From Serratia marcescens subsp. marcescens ATCC 13880 (lineage in GTDB: Bacteria > Pseudomonadota > Gammaproteobacteria > Enterobacterales > Enterobacteriaceae), in the NCBI RefSeq assembly GCF_017299535.1, contig NZ_CP071238.1, forward strand, positions 3,286,001-3,350,000: a stretch of DNA of 64,000 bases, read 5' to 3'. This document shows positions 1 through 8,101 of the stretch, piece by piece; position 1 is the stretch's first letter; the number at the start of each line of letters is the position of its first letter. The translations under genes were made by a program, and so were the position numbers. The notes under the pieces were generated by a model, which saw nothing but the letters and a program-made list of their open reading frames with translations, was not told the origin of the DNA and made no database searches.

Positions 1-1124
1 CGATGGCGTTTACCCTGGAGAGCGCCTTTCTGACCTTTCTGCAGGTATCGATTGGTGGGGTGCTGTGCGGAATCATTATTGTTTTTCTCTATAATCAAAT
101 GGTTAAGTTCATCCATAAATGGATGTATAACGATTCCGCCACTCAGATTATTTTCTCGCTGTTACTGCCCTTTTCCTGCTATCTGATTGCGGAAAGAATC
201 GGCGTATCCGGCATCCTGGCCGCCGTCAGCGCCGGCATGATGATTGGCCAATCCAAAGTGAATCGCAGCATGCCGCTGGTGCGTTTACGCACCAATAATA
301 TTTGGGAAATGCTCGAGTTCGTGTTTAACGGCATGGTGTTTATTCTGCTTGGGCTGCAGCTGCCGGGCATCTTGAACTTCACCGTGGCGCAAACCGGTAT
401 CGATCATTCCATCAGCCTGGAGACGCTGCTGGCTTACGTGGTGATCATCTATTTTAGTTTGATCGCCGTGCGTTTGATTTGGCTGTGGCTGATGAAGGTC
501 GGCAGCGCGACCCTGATGCGCAAAGATCCGCTGTTATTTTCGAAATTCAGCACGCGCGATCTGTTCGTCGCCGCCTTTGCCGGGGTGCGAGGGGCGGTGA
601 CCCTGGCGGGCGTGCTGTCAATTCCGCTGTTTTTATTGGATGGCTCGCCATTCCCGGGGCGGTATCAACTGGTGTTTATCGCCTCGGGGGTCATCCTGCT
701 GTCGATCGTCGTCGGCATCGTCACGCTGCCCTTCCTGTTGCGCGGCAATCTGCCGCCGGAAGAAGATCAGGAAGAGGCTTTCTCCGTTTCAGAAGCCTTG
801 GCGAGCGCGGCGACCAAGGCCGTCAACGAAACCAAGGAAAAGCTGCTCGTCGCCCCGCCGGACGACGCCACGCCGGAGCTGATTGAAGAAACGACGCGGC
901 GGATGCTGGACGTGCTGCAACGTAAAATTCTGACCAAAGAAGACGTTAAGAATATCGTGGCGCTGAAGCGGCTGGAAAAGCAGCTGTACTTAGCCTCGTT
1001 GCACGCGGAAAGAGAAGAGCTGTACCGGCTGCGCCGCATGAAGAAAATCAGCCATGAGAAACAGAGAAAGCTGCTGCATCGCATTGATATCACTGAGGTG
1101 CTGATCGCTGAAGACAGCGTTTAA
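1..1124 (+). CDS. Na+/H+ antiporter, CPA1 family (5' truncated by window)
   Basis: Inner-membrane exchanger that moves Na+ out against H+ in. About 374 C-terminal residues are visible; bacterial members of this family are near 540 residues, so the start lies before the window and the ATG at position 3 is internal. The visible part has several hydrophobic spans, the segment RDLFVAAFAGVRGAVTLAGV typical of the CPA1 ion pathway, and a charged cytoplasmic tail over roughly the last 110 residues. It resembles E. coli YjcE. The next gene is convergent, about 100 bases away, and I see no clear terminator between them. Ion preference cannot be read from the sequence. Confidence 0.85.
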   Translation, partial: MAFTLESAFLTFLQVSIGGVLCGIIIVFLYNQMVKFIHKWMYNDSATQIIFSLLLPFSCYLIAERIGVSGILAAVSAGMMIGQSKVNRSMPLVRLRTNNIWEMLEFVFNGMVFILLGLQLPGILNFTVAQTGIDHSISLETLLAYVVIIYFSLIAVRLIWLWLMKVGSATLMRKDPLLFSKFSTRDLFVAAFAGVRGAVTLAGVLSIPLFLLDGSPFPGRYQLVFIASGVILLSIVVGIVTLPFLLRGNLPPEEDQEEAFSVSEALASAATKAVNETKEKLLVAPPDDATPELIEETTRRMLDVLQRKILTKEDVKNIVALKRLEKQLYLASLHAEREELYRLRRMKKISHEKQRKLLHRIDITEVLIAEDSV

Positions 1125-1226
1125 ACGAGGAGATGAAGGCGGTTCGCCCCCCGCCTTCGGCGCGCGGTCGCCGCCGCAATCGCGCGCCGCAATCGAACGA
1201 GTGCTCACGCCACGCCCGTCGTTCGG

Positions 1227-1994
1227 CTATCTGTGGTACCACGCCTTGAAATACTTCAAAAAGCTGTAGAACACCGCATAAACGCCGGTCACGGCCCCGA
1301 CCCGGCCCGCTTTCCAGGCGCCGCTGAAAATGTACCACTTGAAAAATGCGCCGATGGCGCTAATCACCCCCCGGAGAATCGATGGCCTTATCGCCTTGTA
1401 TTTCACCACGCGCGCCGTATAGCTGTTCAGCTTGGCAAACACTTCCTCGATTGAGAAAAAAGTGTCGTGTTTAACGTGCCCGGCCAGTATCAAGGTGGAT
1501 GCGCCCCCTTCCGCCGCATCATCTACCGGCGCATCATTGAACTTCACCACCTGGCGATGAAAAAAGCGAATGGGGTAATCCGGTGACGAGACGGGATAAA
1601 GCGTTCTGACCGCCTGTCCCAACACAAACCAATCGCGACGAATGCGATAGGCGTTGTTTTTGTCAGGGCCTGGGGTGCGCTTGAAAAGCCGCATCGCGTC
1701 GACCGCTTCATCATCCATGATCTCATCGCTGTCCAGGCACAAAACCCAGTCATGCCGCGCGCGGGATATGGCGTAATTCATTTGCCGGCCATGGGTTTCA
1801 AACGGGTGATAAAGAGGCTTGATATTGAAGTCGTCGCAAATGGCCAACGTGCCGTCAGTACTGCCCGAATCCACCACGATGATTTCATCGGCGAACGCCG
1901 CCACAGGTTGCAACACGTCACGCAGCAGGCGCGATGAATTAAACGTCAATAAACACACGGAAATCCGGTTACAAAAATCCATTTTACATTCCAC
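1227..1994 (-). CDS. Family 2 glycosyltransferase, WaaE/KdtX-like
   Basis: Probable LPS-core or related surface-glycan glycosyltransferase acting at the cytoplasmic face of the inner membrane. The 255-residue protein has the GT-A opening ISVCLLTFNSS (11-21), the nucleotide-binding VDSGSTDG (41-48) and the metal-binding LDSDE with DSD at 88-90. The last 40 residues are hydrophobic and aromatic, suggesting membrane association. Length and motifs match the WaaE/KdtX group. It stands alone, not beside coaD or other waa genes, so it may be a paralogue rather than the core-cluster enzyme. ATGs at 1994 and 1982 are both possible starts. Donor and acceptor sugars are unknown. Confidence 0.8.
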   Translation of the reverse strand: MECKMDFCNRISVCLLTFNSSRLLRDVLQPVAAFADEIIVVDSGSTDGTLAICDDFNIKPLYHPFETHGRQMNYAISRARHDWVLCLDSDEIMDDEAVDAMRLFKRTPGPDKNNAYRIRRDWFVLGQAVRTLYPVSSPDYPIRFFHRQVVKFNDAPVDDAAEGGASTLILAGHVKHDTFFSIEEVFAKLNSYTARVVKYKAIRPSILRGVISAIGAFFKWYIFSGAWKAGRVGAVTGVYAVFYSFLKYFKAWYHR

Positions 1995-2303
1995 GACACT
2001 GAGAAAATGCAGTCCATGCCAAAAACGGCGGACGCGCCGTGCAAAAGCGCGCTCCCAAAGCGCTTCTCCTGCCCCGAGCGCCTCTTCGATTAAGTATTTA
2101 GAATATTGGCTGCCCTGTCATGCCCTGGATGATGGCATCTGACTATTTCATCAATTTCAATTAAATCAAAGAGAAAGGCGGATTAAACACGGGCGTTCAC
2201 CGCACCGGCTCACGCGCTGGCGGGCGCCGAGCGCGAGCGCGGCGCTTGGCGGCGCCTTGGTTTTGTTATAACGTATCAAAAAACAAGTAAAGGGAAGACG
2301 ACG
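1995..2303. other. Intergenic region with an imperfect palindrome
   Basis: About 310 bases without a convincing gene between divergent genes. The left part must hold the glycosyltransferase promoter. Near the right end, 2262-2280 reads as an imperfect palindrome, TTTGxTA-5-TAxCAAA, about 23 bases before the ATG at 2304. It overlaps a possible -10 (TATAAC) and could be an operator for the small secreted protein. Confidence 0.4.
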
Positions 2304-2546
2304 ATGAAAATCCAGCTGTCGCTGTTGTTTCTCAGCCTGCTGGCCGGCAAGGCCGCAGCGTTTCAGTCGAAAGTGCCCGAACCGCGCCCGGAGCAGGCGC
2401 GGGCGGCGGAACAAAACATCGAAAATCTGTTTTACGGCTTTCACGCCATGGACGCCCAGCCGGTGAGCATCGGCAGTTGCGCGGCGGTGCCGGTAGCGGG
2501 ATGCCAATGCGCGTTCTGCACCCAGCTGCGGCAGGCCGGGCGCTGA
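2304..2546 (+). CDS. Small secreted Cys-rich protein of unknown function
   Basis: An 80-residue protein I do not recognise. Residues 1-19 form a clean signal peptide (Lys at position 2, Leu-rich core, AAA before the cut), giving a mature periplasmic or secreted chain of about 61 residues. Four Cys (59, 67, 69, 72) lie in the C-terminal quarter in the pattern C-x7-C-x-C-x2-C, which could form disulfides or bind a metal. The start is supported by a purine-rich ribosome site (AGGGAAGA) before the ATG, and an imperfect palindrome lies just upstream. No function is assigned. Confidence 0.6.
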   Translation: MKIQLSLLFLSLLAGKAAAFQSKVPEPRPEQARAAEQNIENLFYGFHAMDAQPVSIGSCAAVPVAGCQCAFCTQLRQAGR

Positions 2547-2560
2547 GCCGCCCCCCTCAT

Positions 2561-3193
2561 TCAACCCAGCTCATATTGCACGTTCAACTGCCCTTTCTTC
2601 ATCTTTAGGCCGGTAATCGCGATCGCGCCCACCTCGCCCAGCGTGGCGACATGGGTGCCGCCACAGCCGTAGGCGGGCAGCTCGCCGAAACCGACCTGGC
2701 GCAAACCGTCCACCGCCTGCTGGCGGCGCGGCAGATCGGCGGCGATCAAGCGCGCCAGCTCCGCCTGCAAAAAATCCGCTTCTATCGTCTGCGCATCCGG
2801 CCCCGGCGCGAAAGTGATGCGCCCTTCACCCGGCCAATGATGAGCCTTGACCGGCCGCCAGCCCCGGGTTTCGCCCAACCAGCCGATCAGATGCCCAGCG
2901 GAGTGCCAGCGGGCGTGCAGCCAGCGCTGCGCTTCATCGATTTGCATCGTAACCGGCCCGTTCGGCAGCGGCGCGGCGGTAAAGTGCACCACGGTATCCC
3001 CCTGCTGCTGCACCCGCAGCACGGTGACGCCGCCTAACGACCCCACATCGGACGGCTGGCCGCCGCCCTGCGGGTGGAACAGCGTGGCGTCCAGCTCCAC
3101 GGCGTAAGCGACCGCCTCGGCCGGCGCACAGCTCAACACCTGCGCCTGGCCCTGTAAATCGTCGCTGTAGTAATAACGTCGTTCGGTCATCAT
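2561..3193 (-). CDS. Alanyl-tRNA editing protein, AlaX type
   Basis: Free-standing homologue of the AlaRS editing domain, which removes Ser or Gly wrongly attached to tRNA-Ala in the cytoplasm. The 210-residue protein carries both zinc-binding motifs of the family: HSAGH (97-101) and CGGTH (177-181). Length fits the short AlaX class. Two Met codons open the frame (3193 and 3190), preceded by a GAGG ribosome site. It is transcribed away from the neighbouring LysR gene, which could regulate it. Serine rather than glycine specificity is inferred from family behaviour only. Confidence 0.85.
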   Translation of the reverse strand: MMTERRYYYSDDLQGQAQVLSCAPAEAVAYAVELDATLFHPQGGGQPSDVGSLGGVTVLRVQQQGDTVVHFTAAPLPNGPVTMQIDEAQRWLHARWHSAGHLIGWLGETRGWRPVKAHHWPGEGRITFAPGPDAQTIEADFLQAELARLIAADLPRRQQAVDGLRQVGFGELPAYGCGGTHVATLGEVGAIAITGLKMKKGQLNVQYELG

Positions 3194-3275
3194 TTTTCTC
3201 CTCGGTTCGAAGAGCCATTATATTCATGTCATAATCGGAGCATAATCCGCCGCCATCACAATGGACCTTTGCGTC

Positions 3276-4211
3276 ATGAGCACAAATCTTTCTTACGCGC
3301 TGTTGGCCGAAATGGCCGTTTTCGTTCAGGTGGTAGAGAGCGGCAGTTTTTCCGCCGCCGCCCGCAAGCTGGGCGCTTCGCCTTCCGCCGTCAGCCGCAG
3401 CGTGGCGAAGCTCGAGCAGGCGCTGGCGCTGCAGCTGCTGCACCGCACCACCCGCAAACTGCGGCTGAGCGAAAGCGGCGAAGAGGCGTTTGCGCACTGC
3501 CGCACCCTGCTGGCGGCGGCCGACGCGGTCATGGCGATCGGCGGGCGCGGCGCCGCGGAGCCCGAAGGGCTGGTCAGCGTCAGCGTACCCAAAGCGGTGG
3601 GCCGCTTCGTGCTGCATCCGCACATGCCGGAGTTCCTGCGCCGCTACCCGAAGGTGGACGTGAGGCTGCGGCTGGAAGATCGTTACATGGATTTGATCGA
3701 CGATCGGGTCGATCTGGCGCTGCGCATTACCGATCGCCCGTCGCCCGGATTGGTCGGCCGCCAGTTGATGAGAATAGACCATCTGCTGTGCGCCACGCCG
3801 CACTACCTGGCGCAACACGGCACGCCGCTGCACCCGCACGATCTGGCGGCGCACAGCTGCATCTATCTGGGAGAAACGCCGAGCGACGCGCAATGGAAAT
3901 TCCGCCGCAGCGGCAAAACGGTGACGGTCAGCGTGCGCGGCCGCTACGCCGCCAACCACACCGGCGTGCGGCTGGACGCGGTGAAACGGCATATCGGCAT
4001 CGGCAGCCTGCCGTACTTTACCGCCCGCCAGGCGCTCGACGACGGCGAGATCGTGCAGGTGTTGCCGGAATGGGATTTCCTCAGCAGCTATCACGGCGGC
4101 CTGTGGTTGCTCTATGCGCCCAACCAGTATCTGCCGCCCAAACTGCGGGTGTTTATCGACTATCTCGTCGCCTGCCTGGCGCAGGAGCCGCAGTTAAAGC
4201 GCCTTGCGTAG
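3276..4211 (+). CDS. LysR-family transcriptional regulator
   Basis: DNA-binding regulator with an N-terminal winged helix-turn-helix (about residues 8-66, with SGSFSAAARKLGASPSAVSR) and a C-terminal effector domain. It belongs to the large CrgA/DmlR-like subgroup. I start it at the ATG at 3276; an in-frame ATG at 3261 would add five residues, and neither has a strong ribosome site. It is divergent from alaX, so alaX is a plausible target. Its 3' end overlaps the convergent alkB by 18 bases. Effector unknown. Confidence 0.85.
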   Translation: MSTNLSYALLAEMAVFVQVVESGSFSAAARKLGASPSAVSRSVAKLEQALALQLLHRTTRKLRLSESGEEAFAHCRTLLAAADAVMAIGGRGAAEPEGLVSVSVPKAVGRFVLHPHMPEFLRRYPKVDVRLRLEDRYMDLIDDRVDLALRITDRPSPGLVGRQLMRIDHLLCATPHYLAQHGTPLHPHDLAAHSCIYLGETPSDAQWKFRRSGKTVTVSVRGRYAANHTGVRLDAVKRHIGIGSLPYFTARQALDDGEIVQVLPEWDFLSSYHGGLWLLYAPNQYLPPKLRVFIDYLVACLAQEPQLKRLA

Positions 4212-4841
4212 CGTGATGTTGATGCGGTGCGGCCCCACCAGCGAGTGGTAGCCTTCCTTGACCGGCAGGATGCCGTGAAAACAGAGCCGCGATGGGCCGC
4301 CCCACACCACCACATCGCCGTGCGCCAGCGGAATGCGCCGCGCCCGGTCGCTGCGTTGCAGGCCGCCGAACTGAAACACCGCCGGCAGCCCGAGCGACAC
4401 CGAGACGATCGGCGCGCCGAAGTCGTGTTCGTCTTTATCCTGATGCAGCGACAGCTTGCTGCCCGGATCGTAACGGTTCATCAGGCAGGAATCCGGCACG
4501 AAGGGGCCGAAGCCCGCCTGCTGCGCAGCTTCGTCCGCCAGCGCCATCAGGATCGGCGGAATGGCCGGCCAGCGTTTGCCACTGCGCGCGTCGCGTTCCG
4601 AATAGCGGTAGCCCCGGCTGTCGCTGGTCCAGCCGTTGCCGCACCAGCTCATCGCCACCGACATCACGTGCCCGCCGGGGGTGGTCAAATGCCGCCACGG
4701 CACCTGGGCCACCACGCCCTGCACCGCCGCCAGCAGTTCCGGCCCGTGATCGCGCACAAAGCCGTGCATCACCACCGCGCCGGGGGCGATCTCTTCGCGC
4801 CACGGCGGCGGCAGCGCGTCTTCAAAAAGATCGATTGTCAT
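4194..4841 (-). CDS. alkB: Alpha-ketoglutarate-dependent DNA repair dioxygenase AlkB
   Basis: Fe(II)/2-oxoglutarate dioxygenase that reverses alkylation such as 1-methyladenine and 3-methylcytosine in DNA and RNA. At 215 residues it matches E. coli AlkB in length and sequence. The iron ligands are H133 and D135 (LHQDKDE) and H189 (CFHGI); R206 and R212 (RINITLR) bind 2-oxoglutarate. The start is the ATG at 4841 because the homologous sequence begins at MTIDLF; an upstream in-frame ATG at 4931 would add 30 unrelated residues. It is not in an operon with ada here. Confidence 0.93.
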   Translation of the reverse strand: MTIDLFEDALPPPWREEIAPGAVVMHGFVRDHGPELLAAVQGVVAQVPWRHLTTPGGHVMSVAMSWCGNGWTSDSRGYRYSERDARSGKRWPAIPPILMALADEAAQQAGFGPFVPDSCLMNRYDPGSKLSLHQDKDEHDFGAPIVSVSLGLPAVFQFGGLQRSDRARRIPLAHGDVVVWGGPSRLCFHGILPVKEGYHSLVGPHRINITLRKAL

Positions 4842-4980
4842 CGCCAAAGCCTGTATGAATACACAGTATCCATTGTAACCCGCCGCCGCCGATTGTCCAG
4901 CGCCCGGCGGCGCCATTGTCGTTAGCGGCAAATTTCTCTACAGTAGCCGCCATAAAATCAATCACTCACCAGGAACGCGT

Positions 4981-5859
4981 GTGATTAAGGGCATCACTCT
5001 TTCAGTCGTCGCCTCCATCTTGTTCGGCGCGATGTATTACTTCACCTCTACCCTCACCCCGCTGAACGGCGAGCAGGTCTACGGCTGGCGCACGCTGCTG
5101 ACGCTGCCGTTCCTGACGCTGTTCATGGCGCTGTCCGGCGATTGGCGCAAGGTGGGCGACACGCTGGCCTGGATCGGCCAACGGCCGCGGCGCCTGCTGG
5201 GCCTGCTGCTCACCTCGGCGCTGCTGGGGGTGCAGCTATGGCTGTTCCTGTGGGCGCCGCTGCACGGCAAGGCGCTCGACGTATCGCTCGGTTATTTTCT
5301 GCTGCCGCTGACCATGGTGCTGGCGGGCCGTTTGATCTACCGCGACCGGCTGTCGCTGCTGCAAAAGCTGGCGGTGGCATGCGCCATGGTGGGGGTAGGC
5401 AATGAGCTGTATCAGGCGGGCGGCGTGTCGTGGCCGACGCTGGTGGTGGCGCTGGGTTATCCGCTCTACTTTATTTTGCGGCGGCGTTTCGGCACCGACA
5501 ATCTCGGCGGGCTGTGGTGCGAGCTGGCGCTGATGCTGCCGGCGGCGGCCTGGTTCGCCTTCGGCGACGGCGGCGCAGCGGCGTTGCCGATCAATGCCGA
5601 GCTGTATTGGCGCATTCCGCTGCTCGGCGTCATCAGCGCCGTGGCATTGGTGTGTTACATCCTCGCCAGCCGCCTGCTGCCGTTCAGCCTGTTCGGCCTG
5701 CTGAGCTATGTGGAACCGGTGCTGCTGGTGATCGTCGCGCTGCTGCTCGGCGAAAGCATCGGCCAAAGCGAATGGCCGACCTATCTGGCGATCTGGCTGG
5801 CGGTGCTGCTGCTGGCGGCGGAAGGCGCGCGGCACCTGCTGCGCCGCCAGCGGGTCTGA
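4981..5859 (+). CDS. RarD/EamA-type transporter
   Basis: Inner-membrane permease of the drug/metabolite transporter superfamily, with about ten hydrophobic spans across 292 residues as two repeated EamA units. The pattern (GEQVYGWRTLLTLPF near the start, YVEPVLLVIVALLLGE near the end) is that of the RarD group, whose substrates are poorly known. The start codon is GTG at 4981. The gene ends two bases before the convergent entA stop. Substrate cannot be inferred. Confidence 0.8.
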   Translation: MIKGITLSVVASILFGAMYYFTSTLTPLNGEQVYGWRTLLTLPFLTLFMALSGDWRKVGDTLAWIGQRPRRLLGLLLTSALLGVQLWLFLWAPLHGKALDVSLGYFLLPLTMVLAGRLIYRDRLSLLQKLAVACAMVGVGNELYQAGGVSWPTLVVALGYPLYFILRRRFGTDNLGGLWCELALMLPAAAWFAFGDGGAAALPINAELYWRIPLLGVISAVALVCYILASRLLPFSLFGLLSYVEPVLLVIVALLLGESIGQSEWPTYLAIWLAVLLLAAEGARHLLRRQRV

Positions 5860-5860
5860 C

Positions 5861-6619
5861 TCAGGCGGCCAGCGTCGCGCCGCCGTCGATCACAATGTCC
5901 TGCATGGTGATGTGGCTGGCCAAGTCGGAGGCCAGGAACAACACCGCGTTGGCGATCTCGTCCGGACGCGCGATTTTGCCCAGCGGGATCCCCAGCTTGA
6001 ACATCTCGGGGAAGCCGGCGATGGTGCGTTGCTGCGCATCATCGGTCTGCCACATGCCGCGCTGCATCGGGGTGTCGGTCGAGCCCGGCGACACCAGATT
6101 GCACCGCACGCCGAACGGCGCCATCTCCAGCCCCACGCAGTGGTTCAGGCTGGTCAACGCCGCCTTGGAGGCGCAGTAGGCCGCCATCTGCGCGCGCGGC
6201 ACGTGCGCGGCGTTGGAGCCGATGCTGACGATCGCCCCGCTGCGCTGCGCCTTGAAGTGCGGCAGCACGGCGCGGAACAGGTAAAACGCCCCCGAGGCGT
6301 TGACGTTGATGCACTGGTGCCAGTCATCCACGCTCAGATCTTCGGTATTGCCCATGCGCAGAATGCCGGCGGCGTTGACCAACACGTCCAGTTGCGGGTT
6401 TTCCGCCAGCTGTTGGCGGCACACCGCCTCCACCTGCTCCGGCCGGCTGATGTCCAGCGTCACGCAAGGGTAAGGCAAATCCGGGTTGGCGAACTCGCGG
6501 TCAAACCCCACCACCTCGGCGCCCTGCGTCAAAAAATGCCGGGCGATCTGCTCGCCGATGCCGCGCGCCGCGCCGGTCACCCACACGCGTTTGCCGGTGA
6601 AATCCATCTGAATGCTCAT
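5861..6619 (-). CDS. entA: 2,3-dihydro-2,3-dihydroxybenzoate dehydrogenase
   Basis: NAD+-dependent short-chain dehydrogenase giving 2,3-dihydroxybenzoate for catecholate siderophores, in the cytoplasm. The 252-residue protein has the TGAARGIG cofactor loop (15-22), NAAG (82-85), a catalytic Ser in VSIGSNA, and Y148/K152 in YCASK. The C-terminal half matches EntA rather than general SDRs. The start is the ATG at 6619, which overlaps the stop of a 16-codon mini-ORF as ATGA and has only a weak ribosome site of its own, so translation is probably coupled. It follows entC; entE and entB, which usually lie between, are absent. Confidence 0.88.
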   Translation of the reverse strand: MSIQMDFTGKRVWVTGAARGIGEQIARHFLTQGAEVVGFDREFANPDLPYPCVTLDISRPEQVEAVCRQQLAENPQLDVLVNAAGILRMGNTEDLSVDDWHQCINVNASGAFYLFRAVLPHFKAQRSGAIVSIGSNAAHVPRAQMAAYCASKAALTSLNHCVGLEMAPFGVRCNLVSPGSTDTPMQRGMWQTDDAQQRTIAGFPEMFKLGIPLGKIARPDEIANAVLFLASDLASHITMQDIVIDGGATLAA

Positions 6620-6666
6620 GCGCGCACCGCCATCCGGGCGCACAGCCGGGTCATGTTGTTGTTCAT
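6616..6666 (-). CDS. 16-residue mini-ORF coupled to entA
   Basis: A short frame (MNNNMTRLCARMAVRA) in the entC-entA gap. It has a strong AGGAGA ribosome site about seven bases before its ATG at 6666, and its TGA overlaps the entA ATG. It resembles no Ent protein I know. It may be a translational-coupling leader or the scar of a deletion that removed entE/entB. There is no evidence that the peptide itself acts. Confidence 0.5.
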   Translation of the reverse strand: MNNNMTRLCARMAVRA

Positions 6667-6722
6667 CGTTGTCTCCTGCGAAAAGGATAGGATGCGGCGC
6701 GCGCTGCGCCGCAAAAGTGGCC

Positions 6723-7913
6723 CTACAGCGCGCCGCTGTTCAGGCCGAAAGCGTTGAGCATGGTGCCCAGTTTGGCGGCGGTTTCCAGCCACTCGGACTG
6801 CGGCGTCGAGGCGGCGACGATCCCCGCGCCGGCGAACAGCCGCACCCGGTTGCCGCGCAGCAGGCCGCTGCGGATGACGATCGCCCACTCGCCGTCGCCG
6901 TTGGCGTCGCACCAGCCGACGATGCCGCTGAACAGGCCGCGATCGTGCGGTTCCAGATCGGCGATCAGCTGGCGGGCGCTCTCGGTCGGGAAGCCGCACA
7001 GCGCCGGCGTCGGATGCAGCAGGCAGGCCAGTTGCATCACGTTGAGATTCGGGTTCAGCAGCTCGCCGCGAATGCGGGTGGACAAATGCCACATGGTGCC
7101 GGTACTGAGCAGCGACGGGCCGCTGGGCACGCTCAGGCTGGCGCACAGCGGTGCCAGGTGCCGACGGATGTCGTCGATCACCAGCTTGTGTTCGTATTTG
7201 TCTTTGGTCGAGCGCATCAGGCGCTCGCTGCCGAGGCGATCCTGCTGCGGATCGTCCTGACGGCGCGCCGAACCCGCCAGCGGGTTGGTGTGGATCTCGC
7301 CGCCCTGCTTGCGGATCAGCAGTTCCGGGCTGGCGCCGATCAATACGCCGCCATCGGCCAGCGGCAGGGAAAAGTGGTAACCGGTCGGGTTCTGCACCAT
7401 CAGGTTATTGAGGATCTGGTGGCCCGCCACCGGCTGCTCAAGCTCGATGTCGAGGATGCGCGACAGCACCGCCTTGTCCAGCTTGCCTTGTTTAAAGCGG
7501 CTGACCGCTTCCGCCACCGCGTGCTTGAAGCGCGGCTCGTCCGGAATGCTGGTGCAGGCGGCCAGGCGATGCGGCTGTTGCAGCATCGGGCGCGCGGCGC
7601 GGGTAAAGCTGTCGTTGGCGACAAACTCGTAACTTTCAGGCACATACAGGCAGGAAGGCCGGCGCGTGTCGAACGGAATGGCGCCCACCACCACCGGCGT
7701 CTCCTGGCCGGCGGCGTTGGCTCGCGCCAGCGCCTGGCGAATATGCTGCGCCAGCGCGCTGCCTTCCCGCTCGCCGCCGAACGCCGGCGTCTCAATCCGT
7801 TCGAACACGCCGCTGGCGGAGAGGGAACGGAATTCGGACCGGTACAAAAAGGTCGATTGTTCGGCGTACGCAAACCCGGGGAAGGTTTGGTTTTCTGTCG
7901 TCAGTGTCGCCAC
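6723..7913 (-). CDS. entC: Isochorismate synthase
   Basis: Mg2+-dependent enzyme of the chorismate-binding family that converts chorismate to isochorismate, the first step to 2,3-dihydroxybenzoate. The 396-residue length and the motifs GASPELLIR, NPLAGSARR and FSGIVGW in the C-terminal catalytic half identify it as an EntC/DhbC-type enzyme. The start is a GTG at 7913 with AAGGAG seven bases upstream. A Fur-like site lies 28-58 bases before the start, so iron repression is very likely. It is probably cotranscribed with the mini-ORF and entA. Confidence 0.9.
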   Translation of the reverse strand: MATLTTENQTFPGFAYAEQSTFLYRSEFRSLSASGVFERIETPAFGGEREGSALAQHIRQALARANAAGQETPVVVGAIPFDTRRPSCLYVPESYEFVANDSFTRAARPMLQQPHRLAACTSIPDEPRFKHAVAEAVSRFKQGKLDKAVLSRILDIELEQPVAGHQILNNLMVQNPTGYHFSLPLADGGVLIGASPELLIRKQGGEIHTNPLAGSARRQDDPQQDRLGSERLMRSTKDKYEHKLVIDDIRRHLAPLCASLSVPSGPSLLSTGTMWHLSTRIRGELLNPNLNVMQLACLLHPTPALCGFPTESARQLIADLEPHDRGLFSGIVGWCDANGDGEWAIVIRSGLLRGNRVRLFAGAGIVAASTPQSEWLETAAKLGTMLNAFGLNSGAL

Positions 7914-7940
7914 AGACCACTCCTTTGTTGCGCCTCACCA

Positions 7941-7971
7941 ATGATAATGTTTATGCGAATAATTATCATTA
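7941..7971 (-). promoter_or_regulatory. Fur box upstream of entC
   Basis: The stretch holds two overlapping matches to the Fur consensus: AATGATAATTATTCGC on the minus strand and ATGATAATG on the plus strand, separated by a few bases. This placement, just before a siderophore gene, is typical of iron-repressed promoters. Confidence 0.8.
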
Positions 7972-8101
7972 GCTGTAAAAGGAGGATAAATTACACCGAT
8001 TCCCCACCGAGGGTCAATCTCCGATGAATGAATCTTTCCGCTCGCTGCGGCAAATCCACGTTACGGCGCAGCAAGAAATAACACACTGTTATTATTGTAT
8101 T

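Noticed and set aside
6612..8027. A 471-codon plus-strand frame over entC and entA
   Set aside because: Antisense shadow of entC; rich in Arg, Ala, Gln and His with no domain pattern.
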